Source: Saccharospirillum sp. | GTDB taxonomy: Bacteria; Pseudomonadota; Gammaproteobacteria; Pseudomonadales; Natronospirillaceae | NCBI GenBank assembly: GCA_018402545.1 | Contig: JAGYIL010000001.1 | Location: forward strand, 1,302,001-1,366,000 | Direction: 5' to 3' | Length of the DNA: 64,000 nt | Shown: positions 33,465-43,745 of the stretch, one piece after another | Numbering within the stretch: position 1 is the first letter of the stretch | How the letters are laid out: each line of letters opens with the position of its first letter | Program-made: the position numbers and the translations under genes | The notes under the pieces: model-generated | The model's database searches: none | What the model saw: only the letters and a program-made list of their open reading frames with translations | What the model was told of the DNA's origin: nothing

Positions 33465-34799
33465 ATGAAAGGGTTAAGGAAAGTAGTGTGGGCTGAAGGC
33501 GTCTTCCTGGGGCAGCAGCATTTTCAAGCCTGGGATCAGTATCAGTTCCGCACTCAGCATTTGCGCTCGCGCTGGCAGCAACCTTACAGCTGGGGTGTGG
33601 GTGAATTGATCTGGGATGAGGCCGCACTGCTGAATGGTCGTCTCGACCTGGTTCGTTGCCAGGCGCTTTTGCCGGACGGACGTGTCGTTGACTACCGCCG
33701 CGAAACCGACGGTCCGGTATTTCTGGACCTGACACAGTTTGACCACGAATCCTTAACCCTGTGCCTGATGCTGCCACGCAATGAGTTGGCCGATACCATT
33801 ACCGGCTATGAGGTGAACGGCCGGCTGACGGGCTGGACCTCTGACTATACCGATCTGGAAGATGTGTACGATGCCGGACGTCGCCGGGAAGTACTGCTGG
33901 CCCGCCCTAACTTGAAACTCCAGCCAGACTTCCAGGCGCAGGACAATATGGTCTCGATGCCATTGGCCCGGGTAACCCGACGCTATGATGCCGAGTACCA
34001 ACTCGACGAAGCCTTTCTTCCGCCGTTACTGCAAGTGGGTTCGGTGGCGCGATTAAAGCAGCTGGTGACCAATCTGGTCGACCTGCTGCAATCCCAGTTC
34101 CGTAGCCTGCAGGAACGTCGACTCAAGCTTGGCGACCTGAGCAGCATGACCGCCACTGAAATGGCGGACTATTTGCTCCAGGCCGAGCTGGTATCGGCAC
34201 TGGCAGAACTGCGAACTTTTGAGCAGCATCCCCAGCAAACTCCCTTTGAGCTATACAAGCTACTGGTGCGCAGTCACGACAGGCTTGCGCTGCAACTGAT
34301 GCCGGATGAACTGCCACTGAGTGTCCGCTATCAGCACGATCAACTAACCGATACCTTTGCATCCCTGAATACGGCGATGCGGCAAGTGCTGGGTGTGGAT
34401 CGTCAGCGCTCGGCCGATGGGCTGGTTTTCACCAGTATTGCTCCGGGTCGTTACGAATCATCCGCCTTGTCGGAAGCGACTGCCGACCGTTGTACGTTCT
34501 ATCTGTCAGTGCGCCACTCCGGTTCAGACCCCACCTGGTTCACCCGGTTTCCGCAATATTTCAAGCTCGGTGCACCCGACCAGATCGAGACCATGGTGTC
34601 CAATGCCCTGCCTGGCTTGCCATTGCAGCACACTCAGCGGTTGCCACAAAAAATTCGCATCAAGTCTGAATGCGAGTATTTCCTGCTCGATAAATCCAGC
34701 CCTGTTTGGGCCGACATTCGACGAGCCGGGCAGTTCGCTGCCTTTGGCCTGGGTGACTTTGTGTCGGCGGATGTCGAGCTGCTGGTCATTGAGGAATAA
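33465..34799 (+). CDS. tssK: T6SS baseplate-membrane connector
   Basis: A 444-residue TssK. The N terminus KVVWAEGVFLGQQHFQAWDQ is the family hallmark, and the neck and head regions follow at normal length. It links the baseplate (TssF/G/E) to the TssL/M membrane complex. 160 bp after tssJ and 3 bp before tssL. Confidence 0.95.
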   Translation: MKGLRKVVWAEGVFLGQQHFQAWDQYQFRTQHLRSRWQQPYSWGVGELIWDEAALLNGRLDLVRCQALLPDGRVVDYRRETDGPVFLDLTQFDHESLTLCLMLPRNELADTITGYEVNGRLTGWTSDYTDLEDVYDAGRRREVLLARPNLKLQPDFQAQDNMVSMPLARVTRRYDAEYQLDEAFLPPLLQVGSVARLKQLVTNLVDLLQSQFRSLQERRLKLGDLSSMTATEMADYLLQAELVSALAELRTFEQHPQQTPFELYKLLVRSHDRLALQLMPDELPLSVRYQHDQLTDTFASLNTAMRQVLGVDRQRSADGLVFTSIAPGRYESSALSEATADRCTFYLSVRHSGSDPTWFTRFPQYFKLGAPDQIETMVSNALPGLPLQHTQRLPQKIRIKSECEYFLLDKSSPVWADIRRAGQFAAFGLGDFVSADVELLVIEE

Positions 34800-34802
34800 A
34801 TC

Positions 34803-35531
34803 ATGGATACCCGGTCTCACGACATGGAAGCGGTGCTGGTAGAAAGCTGTTCCCCCATTTTCAATCTGGTTGAACCCTTGCGTCAGCCGGAACAGGCCGA
34901 TCTGGTCGAAAGCTCTTTGCGAGCGGATCTGGAGCAGGCGTTTGTCGAGCTGGAGCGCAGAGCGTTTGAGCATCAGTGGCCAAGCGCTGTTACCCGTGAT
35001 GTTCGCTATTGCATGGCCGCCTATGTTGATGAGCGGGTAATGTCATCCCGCTGGCCACATAAGTTCGACTGGATGGTCAAACCCCTCTGTGTGGAATACT
35101 TCGGTGACAGTAATGCCGGTGAAGGTTTCTTTGCGCGCCTCGATGAACTGCGACGCGGGTTGCCTGAACACCGTGCCGTCGCAGAATTGTATTTCAGTTG
35201 TCTTCAGTTTGGGTACCAGGGCAGTTATACGCTAAAAGGGTTCGACCAGTTACAGGCCTATATATCCACATTTCGCGCTCAGCTGGATGACTTGCGCGGC
35301 CCGGTAAACCGTGAACTGGCCGATCAGGCGGTACCGGAGCGTCAGTTAGTTTACCGTATTGGCGGTAATCAGCCTTACTGGGTGATGGCTGCGGTAGGCG
35401 GCGCATTGCTGGTGGCACTCTTTCTCACCTATGGCGGATTGATGAAGTCAGCACTGTCAGGCAGTGCCGACCGGCTTTTGCAGTATCAGACAAGTACCCA
35501 GGTTGTGAATGGAGATCAGGCCGATGGCTAG
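34803..35531 (+). CDS. tssL: T6SS inner-membrane protein, DotU-like
   Basis: A 242-residue TssL with a cytoplasmic helical domain (YCMAAYVDERVMSSRWPHKF) and one C-terminal transmembrane helix (about residues 197-219, YWVMAAVGGALLVALFLTY). No OmpA-like peptidoglycan-binding domain is attached, so wall anchoring must come from elsewhere. Overlaps tssM by 8 bp. Confidence 0.93.
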   Translation: MDTRSHDMEAVLVESCSPIFNLVEPLRQPEQADLVESSLRADLEQAFVELERRAFEHQWPSAVTRDVRYCMAAYVDERVMSSRWPHKFDWMVKPLCVEYFGDSNAGEGFFARLDELRRGLPEHRAVAELYFSCLQFGYQGSYTLKGFDQLQAYISTFRAQLDDLRGPVNRELADQAVPERQLVYRIGGNQPYWVMAAVGGALLVALFLTYGGLMKSALSGSADRLLQYQTSTQVVNGDQADG

Positions 35532-38500
35532 CGCAATGGGACTTCTGTTCCGGTTCAAGGATGTATTGTTGTCGCGGGCTTCCGGCGCGGTTGTCGGTCT
35601 TGTTGCGGTGCTGGTCATCATCTGGTTTGCAGGGCACCACGTTGGGCTGACTTCCTCTCGACTGAAATTCATCGCCATGGGCGTTGTTGTAGGGGTTTTT
35701 CTGCTGATCTGGTTGGTAACAGCCCTGTACAAATGGCGTCGCGGGAGGAAGCTGAGAAAACAACTCGACGCCATGAGCGGTGGTTCATCGGACGCCATTC
35801 AAAGCAAAATTTCCGATGTTCTGGATGCGCTGAAAGGCTCTCATCTGGGCACTAAATACCGCGGTAACAGCGCACTTTATGCGCTGCCGTGGTACATGGT
35901 GATCGGGCCTTCTGCGGCGGGCAAGAGCACGCTGTTTTCGCAGTCCGGACTGGAGTTTCCGTTAAAGGACGACCAGCGGTTTCATGTGCAGGGCATTGGC
36001 GGTACCCGCGATTGTGACTGGTGGTTCTCTGACCAGGCGATCCTGATCGATACCGCAGGCCGTTACACCAGCGATGAAGACAACGACGACTGGTTGTCTT
36101 TCTTGCGGGTGCTTAAAGCAAACCGCTCCAAGATGCCCATTAATGGCCTGATGCTGGCGCTGCCACTGGATCAGATACTGACGTCTGAGAAGGCCGATCT
36201 CGAGCTGCACGTCAAACACCTTAAGAATCGCCTGCATGAACTGATTTCCGAATTGGGTGTCACCTTTCCCATCTACATCGTCATCACCAAGTCCGATCTG
36301 TTGAAGGGCTTCGAAGCTTTTTTCAGTGATCTCAGTGAACAGGAAATCAAACAGCCCTGGGGTGTTTACCTGCTGGATGAAACCGAAGACAAATCATCCA
36401 ATGGCTTGGCGGTACTGAATGACCGGCTAACGCAGTTGTATCACCGCTTGCTGGAGCAACGGACGCAAAAAGTTAACCTGGCTCAGAAACCTGAAGACAA
36501 GGTAGCCATTTATCAGTTCCCGAATCAGTTTTCCGGGGCGACTGAAAAACTGATGGAGCTGTTGTCTCTGCTGTTCAAGGATAACCCCTATCACGAATCT
36601 CCCTGGTTCGCAGGGGTTTACTTCACGTCCAGCACTCAGGAAGGCGTTGCGCTAGAACGCCGCTCAAACGCCTTCAAAAGCGTATTTGCCAAGGTGGCTT
36701 TTGCCGTCAAACGCCAGACAGAGCTGACCCGAAGCTACTTCATAGACCACTTGTTTACCGAGGTCATTTTCCCGTTGCAAAACGCGGTTCGCGGCAATCG
36801 CAAGCGGCAACGGTGGAGTCGGGCGGTGAAGGCGGTTTGCTTTATGGTGATTAGCGGCATTGTCGCATTAACGGGTATAGGCCTGTTTGGAACCTACACC
36901 AGCAACCAGTTGCTGATCTCCGGTTACGAATCCAAAGCAGAGCGATTGCTGGAACGCTATCACGATGCCAGTACCTCAGACCATGAACGGCTCGATGCGC
37001 TGGTGGGCTTGCATGAGCATTATCAGCAACTGGAAAAAATGCAGACCTACTCTCCATTGCAGATTGTGCGCCGCTACTCGCTGGTGGAATCTCACGCCGA
37101 ACCCATGCAGCAGTTGTTGCTGACGACGCTGAATGAGACCGTTGAAGACCGCATTGTCCCGGCGTTGCATACCCAGCTGGAAACCTATTCAGCGTCATGG
37201 CCAGAGCTGGATCAGGTAACTCGTATTGCCGAGCAGCCAAGTTACTATGAAGCACTGCGCAGCTACCTGATGCTAACCAGCCATACCGATCGTCAGGACA
37301 TCGACATTCTTAAAACGTACCTGAGTAGGCTTTGGTATGAAAGCTATGCCGACCATGAGCTGTTGTTGAGCTACCAGCAACGCCAAAACAGCATGCAGAA
37401 TCTGATCGAGCTATATCTGGTCGACGTTTTCAGCCAGATGGATGAGAGCCACGTTAACCCCTGGTCTGGCTCTCAAGACTGGGTTGCCCAGGCTCAGGAT
37501 CGTCTGGTGACCGATGCCGACGCCCAGGTGATATACGACCGTCTGGTTGCCTCCGGTAACAGCCGGTTTTCATCGACTGGCCTGAATGACGTTCTGGACT
37601 CTTCGGTACAGGGCGTCTTGAAAGGAGAGCATCGCGTACCAGGCGCCTTTTCCCGGACGGCCTGGGAAACCTACATTGCCGATGAAATCGACGCTCTGGC
37701 AGAGACAGCGACCCGCGGCGACTGGGTACTGGGGCTGGACAGTGGCACCGAGGGTGAATCCGCCGACAGCAGCCAGTGGCGTCAACTGCGTGCGGATGTC
37801 CGTGCGCATTATTTTGCCGACTATACTGAGCAGTGGTCCCAGTTTGTTCAGTCGGTAACGGTGCCCAGGCCCGCTTCTATGGCTGATGCAGTACAGGCGA
37901 TCAAGGCACTCGGCAGTGATGAAGCACCCTGGACAGCTCTGTTCGACCGGGTTGCCCTGGAGTTACAAATTACCGACCCGGCTGTCAGCAATGGCCAGGC
38001 GGCCAGTGCACTGGTGTCTGATCTGACCGGTGATGGCGAAGCAGCAGAACCGGTACCAGTGCCTCTTTTGCCTGCGTTCAAGTCGGCTGCAGAACCCTTG
38101 TTGGCGGTAGTAATGGCCGAGAACGGCAAGTCAACCAACCCGGCCTGGCCTGCCTACCGGGAGCAGATGCTGGCATTGGCTGAGGAAATGGAGTTTATGC
38201 TGGCAGCAGCCGACATCGACCGTGAGGCCAAACTTTATTCGAGCGATTTGCTGTCTGGCAACGCCAGTGGCAAACAGCTTTACGCTGCCTGGATTGAGAT
38301 TAACGCCTTGTTGGATGCCATGCCCGACAGCAGTCGCTCCTGGGTAGAGTCGTCCTTTACCGCACCTATCGAACAGACATGGTCGGCTCTTCTAGCCAGT
38401 GCAACTCGCTCACTGCAGCAGCAATGGGATAGCCGGGTGTACTCGGTGTATGCCAATAACCTGCAGGGACGATTCCCGTTTTCCTCGGCTGAAGTAGAAG

Positions 38501-39129
38501 CAACGCCGCACGATGTCCAGTTGTTGCTGCAGCCGGGTCAGGGGGAATTGTGGTTGTTTGTGAGCGAGGAACTCGAATCCTTTTTGCAGCGCAGTAACGG
38601 CCAATGGCGTAGCCGGACCTGGTTGGGTCGCGGCCTGACGTTTAACCCCCAGTTTTTCGATGCATTGATTGGTGCCGACCGTTTGTCGCGCGGCCTGTTC
38701 AAGCCCGGGTCGCCGGAAATGGGTATGGGCTATGCCTTGTATCCAATGCCGGTACCCGGGGTTACCGAAGCCTTGATCGAAGTGAATGGCGCGGGCTACC
38801 GGTATCGGAATGAACCGCAGGAGTGGCGCGAGTTCAACTGGACGCTGTCGCAGAACAACAGCCAGGCCCGGGTGCTTGCCCGGGCAGGCAATGGCTCTGC
38901 ACCCGTAAGCTTTGAAGCTAACGGGCAGTGGGCCTTTGTCCGGCTAATTCAGGAAGCGGAGGTGACTCATCTGCGCGGTACCGAATTCGAATTGCACTGG
39001 CAATTTGGCCAGGGTAGCCGGTCGACATCGGTTCGGTTTCGGATGCGCGCCGACCGCGAAGGCAGTGTACTGAACCCGAGTCTGTTCCGGCAGATGGCAC
39101 TGCCCCGCTCACTGTTTCGGGCCGGCTGA
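35524..39129 (+). CDS. tssM: T6SS inner-membrane core protein, IcmF-like
   Basis: A 1201-residue TssM. Two N-terminal transmembrane helices (about residues 16-34 and 45-65) come before a cytoplasmic GTPase-like domain with Walker A GPSAAGKSTL and DTAGRYTSDED. A third helix near residue 440 (MVISGIVALTGIGLFGTY) leads to a large periplasmic part that contacts TssJ. The ATG at 35524 with GGAG upstream is preferred over 35509. TGATG overlap with tagF. Confidence 0.95.
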   Translation: MASAMGLLFRFKDVLLSRASGAVVGLVAVLVIIWFAGHHVGLTSSRLKFIAMGVVVGVFLLIWLVTALYKWRRGRKLRKQLDAMSGGSSDAIQSKISDVLDALKGSHLGTKYRGNSALYALPWYMVIGPSAAGKSTLFSQSGLEFPLKDDQRFHVQGIGGTRDCDWWFSDQAILIDTAGRYTSDEDNDDWLSFLRVLKANRSKMPINGLMLALPLDQILTSEKADLELHVKHLKNRLHELISELGVTFPIYIVITKSDLLKGFEAFFSDLSEQEIKQPWGVYLLDETEDKSSNGLAVLNDRLTQLYHRLLEQRTQKVNLAQKPEDKVAIYQFPNQFSGATEKLMELLSLLFKDNPYHESPWFAGVYFTSSTQEGVALERRSNAFKSVFAKVAFAVKRQTELTRSYFIDHLFTEVIFPLQNAVRGNRKRQRWSRAVKAVCFMVISGIVALTGIGLFGTYTSNQLLISGYESKAERLLERYHDASTSDHERLDALVGLHEHYQQLEKMQTYSPLQIVRRYSLVESHAEPMQQLLLTTLNETVEDRIVPALHTQLETYSASWPELDQVTRIAEQPSYYEALRSYLMLTSHTDRQDIDILKTYLSRLWYESYADHELLLSYQQRQNSMQNLIELYLVDVFSQMDESHVNPWSGSQDWVAQAQDRLVTDADAQVIYDRLVASGNSRFSSTGLNDVLDSSVQGVLKGEHRVPGAFSRTAWETYIADEIDALAETATRGDWVLGLDSGTEGESADSSQWRQLRADVRAHYFADYTEQWSQFVQSVTVPRPASMADAVQAIKALGSDEAPWTALFDRVALELQITDPAVSNGQAASALVSDLTGDGEAAEPVPVPLLPAFKSAAEPLLAVVMAENGKSTNPAWPAYREQMLALAEEMEFMLAAADIDREAKLYSSDLLSGNASGKQLYAAWIEINALLDAMPDSSRSWVESSFTAPIEQTWSALLASATRSLQQQWDSRVYSVYANNLQGRFPFSSAEVEATPHDVQLLLQPGQGELWLFVSEELESFLQRSNGQWRSRTWLGRGLTFNPQFFDALIGADRLSRGLFKPGSPEMGMGYALYPMPVPGVTEALIEVNGAGYRYRNEPQEWREFNWTLSQNNSQARVLARAGNGSAPVSFEANGQWAFVRLIQEAEVTHLRGTEFELHWQFGQGSRSTSVRFRMRADREGSVLNPSLFRQMALPRSLFRAG

Positions 39130-40100
39130 TGTTTGGGTTCAAGCCAGAAAAGCCAGTGGAAGCCGTCCGTCCGGATCCGGTGACGCTGGGTTTTCTGGGT
39201 AAGTTGCCAGACCGGGCGGACTACGTGCATTCGGCATCAGGCTCAAGAGAAGTTCAGACGCTCGATGCCAGTTTGAAAGAGTGGTTGTCGTTGCAGGCCG
39301 CACAGCAGGCAGGAGACGCCACCGCCCTTCAAACTGAAAACAGCAACGGAGTTGGCTTTTTGCAGGTGGGAGGGCACGACCGCCAGGGCATGAGTGGTTA
39401 TGTGTTTCCCAGCGAGGACAGCCACGGCCGGCGTTATCCGTTTATGTATTTTAGCCGGTGGTCGGATACTGAATTGTACTTCAAGCCGGCGCCGTTATTT
39501 TTTGGCAGCTGGATGCAGTTTGGCAAGATCAATGCGGACCTCGCCTGGCCGGATCAACTGCCAGACCTGAGTGTCTTCGACCGGTTCAGAAATGCCTCAG
39601 CCGCTGCCGACATGGCGGCCGGAAAACAGTTGATGAAGGCATCGTTGGCGTACTTGTCGGAAATCAGCCTGCAACGCTGGCTCAGTCACCTGGTCGGTGG
39701 TGACCCGGTGTTGCAAATACGCCTGCTGGCTGGGTGCAGAGACCTGATCGACAATTATCGAAGCCGGAGGCACCGGCCGATGACGGATCTGGAGTTGCCG
39801 TTGGGCCCGAAAGATATGGCCCCGGTCAGCCTGGTGTTCTGGTTGCACGTGCTCACGCCTGTGGGCAGCGACAGTTTATGGCGGCCTGATGTGTTGTGGT
39901 CTCTGAACCCCGCCGGCGGGAAAATGTGGATACTGGCCCGCCCGCTGGCAGGCTCACATTGGCAACAGGCTATAAAACCAGCGCCGGGTTCGGATTGGTC
40001 GACAACCGGGCAACTGCATCGGCACTGGGCCGAGCAATTGATTGGCCAACCCGATGTACGTTTGTTGGATGTGGCAATACGGTGGAGTCAGATGGAATGA
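39129..40100 (+). CDS. tagF: T6SS regulatory protein TagF
   Basis: A 323-residue protein with the TagF N-terminal signature LGFLGKLPDRADYVH, followed by a profilin-like body (residues about 20-180) and a C-terminal extension. In Pseudomonas aeruginosa TagF holds back T6SS assembly, acting with the threonine phosphorylation pathway. Here no Fha, PpkA or PppA gene is in the operon. Its ATG lies in the tssM stop and its end overlaps tssA (ATGA). Confidence 0.88.
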   Translation: MFGFKPEKPVEAVRPDPVTLGFLGKLPDRADYVHSASGSREVQTLDASLKEWLSLQAAQQAGDATALQTENSNGVGFLQVGGHDRQGMSGYVFPSEDSHGRRYPFMYFSRWSDTELYFKPAPLFFGSWMQFGKINADLAWPDQLPDLSVFDRFRNASAAADMAAGKQLMKASLAYLSEISLQRWLSHLVGGDPVLQIRLLAGCRDLIDNYRSRRHRPMTDLELPLGPKDMAPVSLVFWLHVLTPVGSDSLWRPDVLWSLNPAGGKMWILARPLAGSHWQQAIKPAPGSDWSTTGQLHRHWAEQLIGQPDVRLLDVAIRWSQME

Positions 40101-41614
40101 CAATAGCAATTTCAGGACTGAAAAGTTGGGATGCCTGGCTCACCCAATGCCTGGCTCCGTTACCGGCTGACGCTGCGGGTTCAGACCCGCGCTATGGCGA
40201 ACGTTTCAGTTCGCTCAAGGCCGAAGTTGAAAAGAAACAGGATGTTGATTACGAACGCATCCTGACGCTTGCGACTGACATTCTCAGCCGGGAAGCCAAA
40301 GATCTGCGTGTTGCCTCTTATTTCATATTGGGTGCCGGTCGGGTGTATGGCCTGGAAGGTCTGGTATGGGGCGTGCGTCTGTTAACCGGGTTGCTGGCGA
40401 TGGATGCTGAACAATGCTACCCGCAAAAGCCGAAAGCACGGCTATCTGCCATAGGCTGGTTACAGCAGCCTCGTATTCTTCATTTTGTACAAAAGCACGA
40501 CAGCAAGGCATCTGAGGCGTTGTTCGTCGAGGCTAAAGAGAGCTGGGAATTTTTTGCCACGGCGGCCGGTGAGGCAGGCATCGAGGGGTTCGGATGGCCC
40601 GACCTGTTCGACTGGTTGCGTAAGAATCAACCAAAGCCTGCGGTATCAGCCACAACCGAGTCAGCAGCAGGCGCGAGTTCCGGGTCGGCAGAGGCCATTC
40701 AACCGTCCAATGAAATGCCATCACCCGATACTGCCGGGCCGGTTCAATCGGAAGCTCAGCTGTTGCAACTTCAGAAGCAGATGTTGGGGTATTTCAGGGA
40801 AAAATCCAAACATGGCAGCCGGGCCGCGTTTGCGCGCAGTGTGAAATGGGCCGACTTGTCATTGCCACCCAACGAGAACGGTAAAACCCGCATTCCGCCA
40901 CCGCGTGAGGCCAGCTTGAACAAGGTTAACCACGCCATTGATAGTGAGAACTGGGCCATGGCATTTGAAGCGGCAGAAGATGCCTTTCTGGAGCCTGGCG
41001 GCCTGTTTTGCATGGAACTGCAGCGCTTGTCGGCGCTGGCTGCGCAAAAAGCCGGGTTTCGCAGTGCTCGCTCGGTGATTGAGTTTCAGGTTCGCGAATT
41101 GATGGAGCGCTTGCCCAAGCTCCGACAACTGAGCTACGACAATGGCGAGCCCTTTGCCGGGGGCGCTGCGTTGGCCTGGATCGAACAGATCACAGCGGCA
41201 AGCTCGAATAGTCAGGGCGGCTCGTCAGATGTGGACTTTCTTGCCGAGGCGCGAAAACAGCGTGATGAAGGCTCACTGGCTACGGCGCTCGCCTGGCTCA
41301 GATCCCAACTGACGGGGGAGAACCTTGTTAGCTTGCGCATTCGCCTTGCCCAGGCACAACTGTGTCATGAATCTGCCGAACCAGCTCTGGCCAGTTCGCA
41401 GCTCGACACCCTGGTTGAAGCCGTCGACAACTTTCAATTGGCGAAGCTGATGCCAGATTTGGCCATGGCCATCTGGCGTCAGGCCTGGCTGGTGACCAAA
41501 GACTTGCTTGCCAGCGCCGGGGGTGAGCGGCAGGCAGAACTGAACGACACCCTCGATAGGCTGCACGCCAGAATGTGCGCGACTGATCTGGCTCAGGCGG
41601 CAGAGTGGTTCTAA
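40097..41614 (+). CDS. tssA: T6SS baseplate/sheath assembly cap protein
   Basis: A 505-residue TssA with an ImpA N-terminal domain (residues about 20-150, including VASYFILGAGRVYGLEGL and YPQKPKARLSAIGWL), a linker rich in A/S/E, and a long-form C-terminal domain of the VasJ/EvfD kind. It primes tail-tube and sheath polymerisation. ATG 40097 overlaps the tagF stop; an upstream frame reaching to 39896 is an overlap artefact. Confidence 0.9.
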   Translation: MTIAISGLKSWDAWLTQCLAPLPADAAGSDPRYGERFSSLKAEVEKKQDVDYERILTLATDILSREAKDLRVASYFILGAGRVYGLEGLVWGVRLLTGLLAMDAEQCYPQKPKARLSAIGWLQQPRILHFVQKHDSKASEALFVEAKESWEFFATAAGEAGIEGFGWPDLFDWLRKNQPKPAVSATTESAAGASSGSAEAIQPSNEMPSPDTAGPVQSEAQLLQLQKQMLGYFREKSKHGSRAAFARSVKWADLSLPPNENGKTRIPPPREASLNKVNHAIDSENWAMAFEAAEDAFLEPGGLFCMELQRLSALAAQKAGFRSARSVIEFQVRELMERLPKLRQLSYDNGEPFAGGAALAWIEQITAASSNSQGGSSDVDFLAEARKQRDEGSLATALAWLRSQLTGENLVSLRIRLAQAQLCHESAEPALASSQLDTLVEAVDNFQLAKLMPDLAMAIWRQAWLVTKDLLASAGGERQAELNDTLDRLHARMCATDLAQAAEWF

Positions 41615-41683
41615 CGAAGAACCATTGGATGTTCAACAAGGAGGTAAGGGACCGACCCGCCTCACGACTAAGGAGTACACAGC

Positions 41684-42214
41684 ATGGCTGATAGTTTTCA
41701 AAATGAAGTACCCCGTGCGCGGGTCAATATAGCGCTGGACCTGGAGACCGGAGGCGCCAGTGTCAAGAAAGAACTGCCAATGAAGCTGCTGGTAATGGGC
41801 GACTTCAGTAATGGCAAGGGTGAAGGCGATGTGAGCGAGCGTGAGCGCGTCAACATTACTTCGTCCAATCTGGAGCAAGTGATGTCTGATCTGGCGCCGG
41901 AGATGAACTACTCGGTGCCCAACCGCATCAAGGACGACGGCAGTGAAATTAACGTTTCCCTCACCGCCAAGTCGTTCAAGTCGTTCCACCCGGAAACGGT
42001 TGCCTCTGAAATTCCCGAGTTAAGCCAGTTGATGTCGATGCGCAATCTGCTTAAAGACCTCAAGTCGAACTTGCTCGACAACAGCTCTTTCCGCAAGGAA
42101 GTGGAGCGCATTCTGAATTCACAGCCGGATTTGACTTCCCTGAAAGATGAATTGAAGTCCCTGATTGCCGAGCAACAGGCGGATACCGCTGACGCGGATG
42201 ACGCCAAGGAATAA
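41684..42214 (+). CDS. tssB: T6SS contractile sheath small subunit
   Basis: A 176-residue TssB/VipA. The N terminus VPRARVNIALDLETGGASVKK and LPMKLLVMGDFS are characteristic. It forms the sheath with TssC. The ribosome site AAGGAG is 9 bp upstream. Ends 10 bp before tssC. Confidence 0.95.
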   Translation: MADSFQNEVPRARVNIALDLETGGASVKKELPMKLLVMGDFSNGKGEGDVSERERVNITSSNLEQVMSDLAPEMNYSVPNRIKDDGSEINVSLTAKSFKSFHPETVASEIPELSQLMSMRNLLKDLKSNLLDNSSFRKEVERILNSQPDLTSLKDELKSLIAEQQADTADADDAKE

Positions 42215-42224
42215 GGAGCAGCAC

Positions 42225-43745
42225 ATGACTGTACAGGACAGCACCACTCAAACCGCAGAAACGGGTCAGGAAGACGGCAGCATCTACAGCCGGCTTTGCA
42301 GTCTGGTTGACATGAAACCCGTCGACCAGCCGATTGACATCAACCTGTTTCAGGATTCGAAAGGCATGGCCGACGTTGCCTCGAATCAGCGCATTACCGC
42401 CGCACTCAAGGTGTTTTTTGAAATAGCACTGGAAGCAGGCGAGCAGATTGAGCGCATTGACAAGAACCTGCTCGATCAGTACATCGCCAAAATCGATGAA
42501 ACCATCTCCAGTCAGCTCGATGAAGTGCTGCACCACGCCACCTTCCAAAAAGTGGAGTCAACCTGGCGCGGCCTCAAGTTTCTGACAGACAGAACGGATT
42601 TCAAAAGCAACACACGCATCGAGCTACTCGATTGCGACAAGGAAACCCTGCGCGAAGATTTCGAAGAAGCACCGGATACAACCCAGTCTGGTTTCTTCAA
42701 TCATATCTACACTCAGGAATACGATACGCCCGGGGGTGAGCCCATTTCTGCCGTTGTGGCCAACTTCGAGTTTGACCGTTCGGCACCGGATGTCGAGCTG
42801 CTGACCGAGGTTTCCAAAGTGGCCAGTGCGGCACATTGCCCGTTCATCAGCGCCATTGGGCCCCAGTTCTTCGGCAAAGAAAGTGTTGAGGAAATCCCTA
42901 AAATCCAGGATGTTTCCAGCTACATGGACAGAGCTGAATACATTCGCTGGAAAGGGTTCCGGGAAACCGAAGACTCGCGTTATGTGGGCATGGTTTTCCC
43001 CCGCTTTCTGCTGCGCCTGCCATATGGTGAAGAAAACCCGGTTCGTACCTTCAATTACAACGAAGGTGTTTCGGGTGAACAGCATGACCGGTACTGCTGG
43101 GGCAACTCGGCCTTTGCGTTCGCTTCCAACATGGTGCGCAGCTTCAAGAAGCACGGCTGGACTGTCAACATCCGAGGCCCCGAGGCAGGTGGCAAGCTGG
43201 AAGGGCTGCCGATCCACTTCTACGAGTCGGGTCGCGGCACGGAATCGAAAATTCCGACCGAAGTGCTGATCTCTGAAACCAAGGAGCTGGAGTTCGCCGA
43301 CCATGGCTTTATTCCACTCAGCTACTACAAGAACAGCGATTACGCCTGTTTCTTCTCGGCAAACTCGACCCAGAAGCCGGTTGAATACGATACACCGGAG
43401 GCGACCGCGAATTCGCGTATCAACTCCCGGTTGCCTTACATCTTCCTGGTGTCGCGTATTGCCCAGTACCTCAAGGTGCTGCAGCGGGAAAGCATTGGTT
43501 CACTCAAGTCCCGTCAGGACCTTGAGAATGAACTGAATGCCTGGTTGCAGAAGATGGTGACCAAGATGAACAATCCGGAACCGGAACTTGCAGCCACTCA
43601 CCCGCTGAAAGATGGCATGGTGACGGTTAAAGAAGCAGCCGATAACCCGGGTTACTACACCGTCAACATGTATGTTCAACCCCACTTCCAGGTTGAGGGT
43701 GTTGATGTTCGGTTATCTCTGGTTTCGCAGATGCCTGAATTGTGA
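42225..43745 (+). CDS. tssC: T6SS contractile sheath large subunit
   Basis: A 506-residue TssC/VipB. Signature segments include TWRGLKFLTDRTDF, GEPISAVVANFEFDRS, CPFISAIGPQFFG and WGNSAFAFASNMVRSF. ATG 42225 has AAGGAGCAGCAC in front. With TssB it makes the contractile sheath later taken apart by ClpV. Confidence 0.96.
   Translation: MTVQDSTTQTAETGQEDGSIYSRLCSLVDMKPVDQPIDINLFQDSKGMADVASNQRITAALKVFFEIALEAGEQIERIDKNLLDQYIAKIDETISSQLDEVLHHATFQKVESTWRGLKFLTDRTDFKSNTRIELLDCDKETLREDFEEAPDTTQSGFFNHIYTQEYDTPGGEPISAVVANFEFDRSAPDVELLTEVSKVASAAHCPFISAIGPQFFGKESVEEIPKIQDVSSYMDRAEYIRWKGFRETEDSRYVGMVFPRFLLRLPYGEENPVRTFNYNEGVSGEQHDRYCWGNSAFAFASNMVRSFKKHGWTVNIRGPEAGGKLEGLPIHFYESGRGTESKIPTEVLISETKELEFADHGFIPLSYYKNSDYACFFSANSTQKPVEYDTPEATANSRINSRLPYIFLVSRIAQYLKVLQRESIGSLKSRQDLENELNAWLQKMVTKMNNPEPELAATHPLKDGMVTVKEAADNPGYYTVNMYVQPHFQVEGVDVRLSLVSQMPEL

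Noticed and set aside
39896-40096. N-terminal extension of TssA
   Set aside because: It lies inside tagF in another frame; the ATG at 40097 gives a normal TssA start.
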